Assembly (NCBI GenBank): GCA_002493945.1
Contig: DLAL01000004.1
Location: forward strand, 1 to 35,631
DNA length: 35,631 bases
From: Porphyromonadaceae bacterium UBA7048
GTDB lineage: Bacteria > Bacteroidota > Bacteroidia > Bacteroidales > Muribaculaceae
Direction of reading: 5' to 3'
Shown here: in pieces, positions 24,692 to 31,222 of the stretch
How positions within the stretch are numbered: the stretch's first letter is position 1
Layout: every line of letters starts with the position of its first letter
The notes under the pieces: model-generated
Database searches by the model: none
Told to the model about the DNA's origin: nothing
What the model saw: the letters and a program-made list of their open reading frames with translations, nothing else
Translations under genes and position numbers: made by a program

Positions 24692-25021
24692 TTACGAGCA
24701 GCAACTATTCTTTTTTGAGGGACAGCAGTCGTCAAGCATCTGTGAAAACAGTTGCCGTGCAAGTTTCCAGTTCTCTGCGTTGATGCAATACTTTACTTTT
24801 GGCGGCTCGATGGTGCCTTGTATCAACCCCGCCTCTTTCAACTCACTCAGATGCTGCGACACGGTGGCTTTCGCAATGGGAAGAACCTCGTGTATATCGC
24901 CAAAGAAACATTCGTTTCTCTGAGCGAGAAAATGCAGGATTGCTATACGGGTGGGATGCCCCATCGCTTTCGCGAACCTCGCAAGACGTTCCTGTTCAGG
25001 CGTTATCTCTAATTTTGACAT
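24692..25021 (-). CDS. arsR: ArsR/SmtB-family metalloregulator
   Basis: This 109-residue winged-helix repressor is the first gene of the arsenic operon. The DNA-binding helix-turn-helix is IAKATVSQHLSELKEAGLI (about 49-67), and the wing is IEPPKVKYCIN. The classic ELCVCDL metal site of E. coli ArsR is replaced by NECFFGDI with a single Cys38. Further cysteines are C79 and C99/C100 plus C107/C108 in the tail DDCCPSKKNSCCS. A non-classical arsenite site involving the tail is likely, as in ArsR variants with relocated cysteines. It should repress its own promoter at 25044-25075. Confidence 0.93.
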   Translation of the reverse strand: MSKLEITPEQERLARFAKAMGHPTRIAILHFLAQRNECFFGDIHEVLPIAKATVSQHLSELKEAGLIQGTIEPPKVKYCINAENWKLARQLFSQMLDDCCPSKKNSCCS

Positions 25022-25030
25022 ATCATTCTC

Positions 25031-25057
25031 TGTTTGGTGTTCGCAAAATTACAAACA
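25031..25057. promoter_or_regulatory. Candidate ArsR operator
   Basis: TGTTTG (25031-25036) and CAAACA (25052-25057) form an inverted repeat with a 15-base spacer that encloses the -7 box. This position suits repression by the adjacent ArsR. Binding is inferred. Confidence 0.45.
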
Positions 25058-25075
25058 ATATCTGACATAACCAAA
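25044..25075 (-). promoter_or_regulatory. arsR: Promoter of the arsenic operon
   Basis: On the minus strand TTTG (25075-25072) and TAATTTTG (25051-25044) are separated by 20 bases, an excellent Bacteroidota promoter. The start site would be near 25037, about 16 bases before the arsR ATG. Confidence 0.8.
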
Positions 25076-25221
25076 TTTTCGCGTATAAGATTAAAATTCG
25101 ATATCCGCTAAAAACGACAAATTAGCACAATTAGATTCAGACTTTGAAGGATTTTGGTTAATTTTGCACAAGACCGAAGAGGAAGCCGGCACAATGCGGC
25201 TTCACGGACGTTATCAGAGAT

Positions 25222-25824
25222 ATGGAACACAAAGAAATACGAATAGACGTGAGGCGCCAGTCGCCCGAGGAGCTGGCGCTGGCCCGGGAGCAGGCGCGCA
25301 CACTCTTCACCTTCAACCACACCATGCCCGAGACCGAGGACTATTACAAGCTGATGCGGCGCCTCTTCCCGACTATGGGCGAAGGGAGCCGCGTGAGCAC
25401 TCCGCTGTCGGGCGTGCGCTTCCACAACGTGCGCATAGGCCGCGGCGTGGTGGTCATGCCCGGCTGCCTGATGATGTCGGCAGGCGGCATCACGATAGAC
25501 GACGGAGCCATGATAGCAGCAAACGTACAGCTTATATCTAACAACCACGACCTCTACGAGCGGCATGTCATCACGTGCAAGCCCGTACACATAGGACGCA
25601 ACGCATGGATAGGTGCCGGAGCGACGATACTCCCGGGTGTGACTGTCGGCGACAATGCCGTGGTCGGAGCCGCGAGCGTTGTGACCCGCGACGTGGCGCC
25701 CGACACCATCGTGGCCGGAAATCCGGCGCGCTTCATCAGGCGCATCGAGCCGCAGGCCGACTGCGCGGTCCGGAACGAAGCCGACGAGGCCGTTCAGCTC
25801 GGGCTGGACAGCTGCGGAGACTGA
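25222..25824 (+). CDS. Hexapeptide-repeat sugar O-acetyltransferase (maltose acetyltransferase-like)
   Basis: This is a 200-residue acetyl-CoA-dependent O-acetyltransferase of the left-handed beta-helix class. A helical N-terminal cap (DYYKLMRRLFPTMGEGS) precedes the hexapeptide coils (VRIGRGVVVMPG, ITIDDGAMIAANVQLI, VHIGRNAWIGAGATILPG, VTVGDNAVVGAASVVTRDV). The catalytic histidine is H109 in SNNHDL. The end VAGNPARFIRRIE is the usual acceptor-loop signature. The substrate cannot be read from sequence; LacA/Maa-like sugars are the default guess. It diverges from the arsenic operon. Confidence 0.9.
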   Translation: MEHKEIRIDVRRQSPEELALAREQARTLFTFNHTMPETEDYYKLMRRLFPTMGEGSRVSTPLSGVRFHNVRIGRGVVVMPGCLMMSAGGITIDDGAMIAANVQLISNNHDLYERHVITCKPVHIGRNAWIGAGATILPGVTVGDNAVVGAASVVTRDVAPDTIVAGNPARFIRRIEPQADCAVRNEADEAVQLGLDSCGD

Positions 25825-25839
25825 CAGTGTAAAGACGGC

Positions 25840-25888
25840 AGTTACCTTTAAACTGATCTAAACTAATTTTTAAGAGTTACCTAAAACT
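25840..25888 (+). promoter_or_regulatory. Leader element upstream of the flavin reductase gene
   Basis: AGTTACCTTTAAACT (25840-25854) and AGTTACCTAAAACT (25875-25888) form an imperfect direct repeat. The string CTAATTTTTAAGAGTTAC at 25863-25880 is found again, exactly, upstream of the SIMPL gene at 35614-35631 on the minus strand. In both places it ends 9-16 bases before the ATG, suggesting a shared leader or regulatory element. No standard -33/-7 pair is seen. Confidence 0.45.
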
Positions 25889-25896
25889 CAGATATT

Positions 25897-26463
25897 ATGA
25901 AGAATTTCAAACCGAGCGCATGGCTGCTTCCCCAGCCTGTGCTCATCATCGGCACATACAATGCCGACGGCACGCCCAACGCCATGAACGCCGCCTGGGG
26001 CGGCCAGTGGGACTATGAGGAAATCGTCATATCGCTGGGCTCGCACGCCACCACGGATAATCTCAACCGCTGCGGCGAGTTCACCGTAGCCTTCGCCACA
26101 CGCGGAACCCTCACCGCCGCCGACTACGTAGGCGTGGTGAGCGGCCGCAAGGATGCCGCCAAGATGGAGCGCACGGGCTGGAAGGCCGCGAAGGCCTCGT
26201 GTGTGAACGCTCCTGTATTCGACTGCTTCCCTATGACCCTGGAATGCCGCATCAAGGAGAAGGTGCACGAATCCGAGACGGGATTCTATATGGTGGCCGA
26301 GATCGTGAACATCGTATGCGACGAGCGCTATCTTGCCGCCGACGGCAAGCCTGACGTCGAGAAGATGGAACTCATCACATTCGACCCCATCCACAACGGC
26401 TACATCGTGCTTGGCGAACGCGTCGGCGCGGCATTCCATGACGGTCTTTCGCTGAAGAAATGA
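25897..26463 (+). CDS. Flavin reductase-like FMN-binding protein
   Basis: This 188-residue split-barrel flavoprotein may reduce flavins or related substrates with NAD(P)H. The family N-terminus is PQPVLIIGTYNADGTPNAMNAAWGGQWD, followed by ISLGSHATTDNL (FMN phosphate contact) and ADYVGVVSGR. VHESETGFYMVAEIVNIVCDE and NGYIVLGERVG complete the barrel. Proteins of this exact type are widespread in anaerobes, and their physiological partner is mostly unknown. The stop overlaps the tag start by four bases. Confidence 0.9.
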   Translation: MKNFKPSAWLLPQPVLIIGTYNADGTPNAMNAAWGGQWDYEEIVISLGSHATTDNLNRCGEFTVAFATRGTLTAADYVGVVSGRKDAAKMERTGWKAAKASCVNAPVFDCFPMTLECRIKEKVHESETGFYMVAEIVNIVCDERYLAADGKPDVEKMELITFDPIHNGYIVLGERVGAAFHDGLSLKK

Positions 26464-27038
26464 CGGAGGCGCCACGACGGTGCGCATGGTGCGGCGACGA
26501 CCCTCTGTACGTGCGCTACCACGACGAAGAATGGGGGCGTCCGGTGACTGATGACCGGACGCTCTTCGAGTTACTGACGCTCGAAAGCGCGCAGGCCGGT
26601 CTGGCATGGATAACCGTACTCCGCAAGCGCGAAGGCTACCGGCGCGCCTTCCTTGACTTTGACTACCGCCGCGTGGCCGCGATGACCGAAGCCGACGAGG
26701 AGCGGCTCCGGCAGGACGAAGGCATCGTTCGCAACCGACTGAAAATCCATGCCGCCATAGTGAACGCGCGCCTCTTCGGCGACATCGTGCGCGAGTACGG
26801 CTCCTTCCACGCCTACATCATGACCTTCTTCCCCGGCGGCAGGCGCATAGTCCGCGACGTGCCCGACGAGAGCGCCGTGCCCCCGTCGTCAGCCATATCC
26901 GATGCCGTAAGCAAGGACATGAGGCGACGGGGCTTCCGCTTCTTCGGCACGACCATCTGCTACGCGTTCCTGCAGGCGGCCGGATTCGTCGACGACCACG
27001 TCAACGGCTGCCACTGCAAAGGGGCGGCGTGCCGCTGA
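26460..27038 (+). CDS. tag: DNA-3-methyladenine glycosylase I
   Basis: It excises 3-methyladenine from alkylated DNA as the first step of base excision repair. The zinc ligands C8 (CAWCGDD), H21 (YHDEEWG), H180 and C184 (DDHVNGCHC) match those of E. coli Tag. The catalytic Glu is at about 42 in TLESAQAGLAWITVLRKRE, and KRGFRFFGTTICYAF-type sequence is present (RRRGFRFFGTTICYAFLQA). At 192 residues it has normal length. It is translationally coupled to the flavin reductase-like gene and ends seven bases from a convergent gene. Confidence 0.96.
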   Translation: MTEAPRRCAWCGDDPLYVRYHDEEWGRPVTDDRTLFELLTLESAQAGLAWITVLRKREGYRRAFLDFDYRRVAAMTEADEERLRQDEGIVRNRLKIHAAIVNARLFGDIVREYGSFHAYIMTFFPGGRRIVRDVPDESAVPPSSAISDAVSKDMRRRGFRFFGTTICYAFLQAAGFVDDHVNGCHCKGAACR

Positions 27039-27044
27039 CCGGGC

Positions 27045-28181
27045 TTATTCCCCGAGCAGATACCTGCTGTCGACGCCTGCCGGCAGGTGCATGACGTAGC
27101 GGTCGCCGACGCGACGGTTGACCTCCGGTATGCTGATGTCGGCACAGAGGTCGTCGGCAGCCGACACAAGCACAGGCTCAATCTCAAGTGTGTCAAGATA
27201 GTGCTCCGGGATGGCCGAATAGCCGAGGATGGCACCGATGATGTTTCCGGCTACGGCTCCGGTGGAGTCGCTGTCGCCGTCGTGATTGACCGCGCAGACC
27301 ACGCAGTCCTCAAAACTGTCTATATGACGCATGACGCTGAAGAGCGCTATGGCGAGGGCCTCGTCGCCAACCCATCCCTCGCCAAGGTGGCGTATGGCGT
27401 CGGTCTGCGGCATATCGCTTTCGGCCAGATCAAGAGCTCGGCGGACGAGGGCTGCAAGCGACGGCAGTTCGTCCGTATACTCCGGAAAGACATCGCGCAG
27501 ACGGTCGAGGCAGCCGTCGACCGTCTGCCTGAATTCCTGCACACCGATGTGTCCGTCAGTCCCGATACAGGCAGCCACTGTCATGGCGCACAGGGCCGAA
27601 GCGAGCGTACTCGCCGGATGTTTGTGCGTGATAGCGGCCGCTTCTCCGGCCAGACGGGCCGTGTCAGCGTCACTGTACAGATTGGGGTGCGCACCGCTGA
27701 ATATGCCAACGGGGGCGACACGCATGACACCGCCGCAGCCTTTCGACGAGTTGTACACCTCATGACCGTGGTCAAGACTCTCGAGGGCGCCCATGCACGT
27801 AAGGCCAGGCGCTCGGCGCGACCACAGCGTGCAGAGCCGGCTGAGCCAGCTGTCGGAGAGCGGCGCAGGTGCGGACATCTGCGTACGATACCATGCGAGA
27901 TAGGCGCGGCTCACATACGGCAGAATGGCATCTGGGCGTCCTGCCTCAGTGGCGATGATGCCGTTCATCAGCCCTTCGAGAGTGAAGAGCGACATCTGCG
28001 TGTCGTCGGAGAACAGTGCCACGCCGTCGCTGTCGGTGACGTAACGGGTGATACCGTGGGCGCCGAAGCGCTTACAGATGGCCGCAAGCGACATAAATTC
28101 GACCTCATAGCCGAGAGCATCGCCGACAGCGCCGCCCACGAGCGAGCCGCGGCATCTGTCCTGAAGTTTACTGTATTCCAT
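27045..28181 (-). CDS. ADP-ribosylglycohydrolase family protein
   Basis: This 378-residue member of the DraG/ARH family hydrolyses ADP-ribose from proteins or small molecules using two magnesium ions. Metal ligands appear as D59-D60-T61 in FSDDTQM and D301-G-D303-S-D305-S in NHDGDSDSTG. The N-terminal GSLVGGAVGDALGYEVEF and central SSKGCGGVMRVAPVG are family-typical. Serine replaces the usual threonine within the DxDxT-like C-terminal motif. It starts 24 bases after the heptad-repeat gene, so it probably belongs to the same transcript. The substrate is unknown. Confidence 0.92.
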   Translation of the reverse strand: MEYSKLQDRCRGSLVGGAVGDALGYEVEFMSLAAICKRFGAHGITRYVTDSDGVALFSDDTQMSLFTLEGLMNGIIATEAGRPDAILPYVSRAYLAWYRTQMSAPAPLSDSWLSRLCTLWSRRAPGLTCMGALESLDHGHEVYNSSKGCGGVMRVAPVGIFSGAHPNLYSDADTARLAGEAAAITHKHPASTLASALCAMTVAACIGTDGHIGVQEFRQTVDGCLDRLRDVFPEYTDELPSLAALVRRALDLAESDMPQTDAIRHLGEGWVGDEALAIALFSVMRHIDSFEDCVVCAVNHDGDSDSTGAVAGNIIGAILGYSAIPEHYLDTLEIEPVLVSAADDLCADISIPEVNRRVGDRYVMHLPAGVDSRYLLGE

Positions 28182-28205
28182 TTCGTTGATTCTTTTCGGT
28201 AAATA

Positions 28206-28565
28206 TTATTTACGCAAGACGGCAGCAGCCTTGCGGAGATAGTCTGCGGCAGTATTGTCGGCCTTTCCGGCATACTTCATCTGAGTCTTGTAGTCATCCA
28301 TGGCGGAGGAAGCCTTGCGGCAGTAGTCCTTGGCACGGTCGGCGTCGCCCTTGCGCGTATAGTAAGCGGCATCACGCTGATAGCCTTCGGCCTTGCGGAG
28401 AAAGTATGCGGCCTCGCGGCGGTAGCCCTCGGCCTTCCGCTGATAGTACTCCGCCTCGCGTGTATACTGACGGGCGCGCCGCGCGTCGTAGTCATCGGCG
28501 GCAAATGCAGCCATGCTGACCAGCGACAGCAGCACGGCGATGATGACAGCGATTCTCGTTTTCAT
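28206..28565 (-). CDS. Small secreted heptad-repeat (coiled-coil) protein
   Basis: This 119-residue protein has a signal peptide (MKTRIAVIIAVLLSLVSMAA, cleavage near AFA-AD). Residues about 38-72 form five consecutive heptads of pattern A-E/A-x-Y/F-x-R-K/E/D: AEYYQRK, AEGYRRE, AAYFLRK, AEGYQRD, AAYYTRK. The rest is also helical and rich in Arg, Lys, Tyr and Ala. It should form an elongated basic, tyrosine-lined helix in the periplasm. It lies 69 bases after the M48 gene. No family is recognised and the function is unknown. Confidence 0.8.
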   Translation of the reverse strand: MKTRIAVIIAVLLSLVSMAAFAADDYDARRARQYTREAEYYQRKAEGYRREAAYFLRKAEGYQRDAAYYTRKGDADRAKDYCRKASSAMDDYKTQMKYAGKADNTAADYLRKAAAVLRK

Positions 28566-28634
28566 AGCAGTATCGGTTTTTATGAATATGAGAGAGCGGA
28601 GACCGTGAATCTATCACCGGCGGAAATAATCTTT

Positions 28635-30008
28635 TCACGCCGGGGTGACACCTGCGGCGAAAATCTCATAAGTGCCGGTGCGGAAATATACCTTATAGTC
28701 CATCTCCACGGTATACGAGCGGCCCTCCTCGCAGTCAAGCTCCACCGGAATCGAGTTGATGCCCGTGACAGCATAGGTGGCCACCACATGGCGTCCGGGC
28801 GATGTGGTGAGCGCCAGCGAGTAGCCCTTGATGAAATTGCCCACACCGACGGACTCGCCGTCGAACACTATCTGATAGCGCCCGTCAACGAGCGGCAACC
28901 GATGGCGACGGCGCGGCAGGAAGATGCGGATGCGCACCGAGCGGCTGCGGCGCAGCTCGGCCACATACTGCGGATAGATGCGCATCAGAAGGGCGGTACA
29001 CTTCACCGTAGCCGCCGACGGCACCGAGGCCGGAAAGACGCGTGGCGAAGGCAGCTGACCTCCGGCGGCATCACGGTAGCGGACTATGCGGCGAACCACC
29101 TGAGGCGGAAGCATATCTGCCGACACCGCCGACCGGATGCACATCATGCGCAGAATCCTGGCTGTGTCGACATCTTCCCGGTCAAGTGCCGGAAGCTGAG
29201 TCCGTGCCCATTGAATAAAGCGGTGATGGCTGTTCATGACGGCGACCTTGGCAAGCGTCGAGCACAGAAGCGCGGCAGAGGTATGACGGACGGCCACGTC
29301 GTCGGCGCGGTACTCCTCGTTGCGCGATATGTGGCGGAAATAGCCGTCGATAACCGAGCACATCCAGAACGCGAAGTAGCTGAAGAGGGCCACCTGACTC
29401 TTCATAGCCATGCGCCACACTCCGGGGCGGTCCAGTTTCTTTATGGATGTGAACGAACGCGAGAACTGCGACACGACATATGCCGGAGCCTTGCGGCTGA
29501 GCGAATCGACGGTGTAATGGCCGAATTCATGGTAGAGTATGACACGGAGCTCGTCGTCGGAAACGATGTCGACAAGCATACGTCCGAGCACAAGTTCATA
29601 CTTGGGTTTGCGCCACAGCGAGAGCATGTCGGGGCGGCAGAACACGGCGGCATCCACGCCGTCGGTCATGTACACCTTGCCGGGCACGGAGAGGCCGAGC
29701 GAAGACGTCACCTCTCCGATGACTGCCGCCAGCACCGGCCGGTCGGAGAGATTCACGGGTTCGTAGTGCCCGGGCACCGGCGTGCGGAATGTGGCCGCTA
29801 CCGCCATCTCCCACAGGAGCCACACACTGCCCAGCCCGAAAACCACGAACATCGAAGGTAGCTCGATGTCCGAACGCGTGAGCGCGAGGACGCCCAGCCA
29901 TATGAACAGAGATTCGAACAGCACGAAGCCGACACTGCCGGCCAGAAACCAGCGGACAGCCCTGCGGATGCGGCCTTCGTAGTACGCCGGTGAACGGTGC
30001 TGACTCAT
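28635..30008 (-). CDS. Membrane-anchored M48 metallopeptidase
   Basis: This 457-residue zinc peptidase is related to HtpX/Ste24. Two hydrophobic segments (about 21-44 and 51-72) anchor the N-terminus. The catalytic motif HEFGH is at 160-164, and the third ligand is E232 in SRNEEYRADDVAV. A third hydrophobic stretch lies near 205-222. The C-terminal part (about 370-457: YQIVFDGESVGVGNF, SPGRHVVATYA, EGRSYTVEMDY) looks like a small beta domain of the DUF2846/PEGA kind, by inference. The start overlaps the upstream small gene by four bases. It may be a quality-control or regulatory protease tied to the sigma factor of the same cluster. Confidence 0.88.
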   Translation of the reverse strand: MSQHRSPAYYEGRIRRAVRWFLAGSVGFVLFESLFIWLGVLALTRSDIELPSMFVVFGLGSVWLLWEMAVAATFRTPVPGHYEPVNLSDRPVLAAVIGEVTSSLGLSVPGKVYMTDGVDAAVFCRPDMLSLWRKPKYELVLGRMLVDIVSDDELRVILYHEFGHYTVDSLSRKAPAYVVSQFSRSFTSIKKLDRPGVWRMAMKSQVALFSYFAFWMCSVIDGYFRHISRNEEYRADDVAVRHTSAALLCSTLAKVAVMNSHHRFIQWARTQLPALDREDVDTARILRMMCIRSAVSADMLPPQVVRRIVRYRDAAGGQLPSPRVFPASVPSAATVKCTALLMRIYPQYVAELRRSRSVRIRIFLPRRRHRLPLVDGRYQIVFDGESVGVGNFIKGYSLALTTSPGRHVVATYAVTGINSIPVELDCEEGRSYTVEMDYKVYFRTGTYEIFAAGVTPA

Positions 30009-30319
30009 CGACGGCGCCCGGCATTGTCAGAGTCTCGCGACGATTCATCGTCGTTCTCGTCGTCGTCGTCATCGCTTCCGTCGTCGAACTCGTCACCGAG
30101 AAATCCGCACATGGCCGGAGACGGACTGCACATACGACTGAACGAGAAGAGAGTTTCCTGAATCTCGAACTTCTCTTCTTCCATCATGGCCGCAGCATGC
30201 CCGGCGACGCCGAAAGCCTCAAACGTGTCCATGTCGTCGAAAGGCATATCCTCACGCCCGAATCTGCAGTCAATGAGGGCCGCCAGCTGTTCGTCGGTCA
30301 ATTTATCGGATAACTTCAT
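30005..30319 (-). CDS. Small acidic protein of unknown function
   Basis: This 104-residue protein has a globular N-terminal half (KLSDKLTDEQLAALIDCRFG, DTFEAFGVAGHAAAMMEEE) and an extremely acidic tail (DEFDDGSDDDDDENDDESS) ending in GRRR. There is no signal peptide or membrane helix. It overlaps its upstream neighbour by 17 bases and the M48 gene by four, which supports real translation. It could be a cytoplasmic partner of the sigma factor or the protease. No family is recognised. Confidence 0.72.
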   Translation of the reverse strand: MKLSDKLTDEQLAALIDCRFGREDMPFDDMDTFEAFGVAGHAAAMMEEEKFEIQETLFSFSRMCSPSPAMCGFLGDEFDDGSDDDDDENDDESSRDSDNAGRRR

Positions 30320-30491
30320 TTTCGTAATTCTTTTTATTAAACAGCATCATTGATCTAAGCCCCACCACGACACGTTCGCAGAGACGCGGGTCGGCCGCCA
30401 TGCGGTCAAGCAGAGCGCGCCGCTGACGACGGGAGCCACGCTCGACCGTCATGGCCATAAACTCAAAGTGGTACATATCGTCACGCTCCAT
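30303..30491 (-). CDS. 62-residue basic protein, sigma-cluster member
   Basis: This short protein, MERDDMYHFEFMAMTVERGS then RRQRRALLDRMAADPRLCERVV, is helical and basic with one cysteine. The start lies inside the 3' end of the sigma-like gene (11-base overlap), and the end lies inside the next gene (17-base overlap). That layout is the main evidence that it is real. A role as sigma partner or anti-sigma is speculative. Confidence 0.62.
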   Translation of the reverse strand: MERDDMYHFEFMAMTVERGSRRQRRALLDRMAADPRLCERVVVGLRSMMLFNKKNYENEVIR

Positions 30492-31071
30492 ATCCTAACG
30501 CTATAAGTTGGTTCTGCAGTCGCCGTCGCGCACGTGAGTAGCGGGTATAGATGTATGCCGCATACTGCTGACGGCTCATGGAATCGAGCAGGGCAGCGTC
30601 CATCAGAGGGGCAGCCTCGTCGAGAACGTCAGCCGGCTTGTCACCATCTATGAGTATGTGTTCGATAAGGAATCTGTCAAGCGGCTTCATATTTGCCACC
30701 AGAGCCTCCACGTCGCGCTGGGTGAACGTGTCGCAGGGCTCCGACGCAGCATCGGCGTCGGGAAGTGGCTCGGAGCCGTAGCCGGTCATGCGCGAATCGC
30801 GCTTGCTCTGAAAGTAGCGTGTGGCGATAACGGAAATGTAGGCGTTCAGAGAACTCGAGAATCTGAATATACGCAGTTTATGCCAGTCGTCAGCCGACAG
30901 ATACTCGTAGAACTCGCCTATGAGACTCTCGGCCGACTCACGGGCATCACAGAAATAATGTCCGATATACGAGAGGGCGGCACGGCACCGATTAAAGAAA
31001 AAATCCTCAATCACTTCCGGATCATTGGCTATCAGTGCCTCGACCACGCGCCTGTCATCAGCGGTACTCAT
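30481..31071 (-). CDS. Divergent ECF-like RNA polymerase sigma factor
   Basis: This 196-residue protein has the layout of a group-4 sigma factor. The N-terminal domain (about 5-95) contains helices like sigma region 2 (DPEVIEDFFFNRCRAALSYI, SSSLNAYISVIATRYFQSKR). The C-terminal domain (about 118-190) resembles region 4, ending QQYAAYIYTRYSRARRRLQNQL. Region 4 carries extra residues (EAAPLMDAALLDSMS) between its helices. No membrane anti-sigma gene follows; instead two small genes and an M48 protease do, with successive overlaps. It probably directs a small regulon that includes this operon; the signal is unknown. Confidence 0.75.
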   Translation of the reverse strand: MSTADDRRVVEALIANDPEVIEDFFFNRCRAALSYIGHYFCDARESAESLIGEFYEYLSADDWHKLRIFRFSSSLNAYISVIATRYFQSKRDSRMTGYGSEPLPDADAASEPCDTFTQRDVEALVANMKPLDRFLIEHILIDGDKPADVLDEAAPLMDAALLDSMSRQQYAAYIYTRYSRARRRLQNQLIALGYGA

Positions 31072-31130
31072 GATTATACAAATTATTCGTCATTATTACG
31101 GTCAATCTTTACCGAAGAAAGACCCGGTGG

Positions 31131-31138
31131 CAAAATTA
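31131..31138 (-). promoter_or_regulatory. Possible -7 box of the sigma/M48 operon
   Basis: The minus strand reads TAATTTTG, 60 bases upstream of the sigma-like start. At the expected -33 distance there is only a TTGTTT-like string, so the match is partial. Confidence 0.4.
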
Positions 31139-31169
31139 ATGAAATCATCCCGATTAAACAAGAAGTTAG

Positions 31170-31187
31170 CGAAATATCGACATTTCG
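31170..31187. repeat. Short inverted repeat upstream of the recombinase
   Basis: CGAAAT (31170-31175) and ATTTCG (31182-31187) flank a six-base spacer, 36 bases before the recombinase ATG. It may be an operator or a recombination half-site pair. It is short enough to be chance. Confidence 0.35.
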
Positions 31188-31222
31188 TATCTTGCAGCCA
31201 AAAAACACCAAAACACAATCAA

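Noticed and set aside
28605..29861. Long open frame of 418 codons on the plus strand
   Set aside because: It lies antisense to the M48 gene, which has HEFGH and EYRAD motifs; composition is His/Arg-rich and no family pattern is visible. It is a GC-rich shadow frame.
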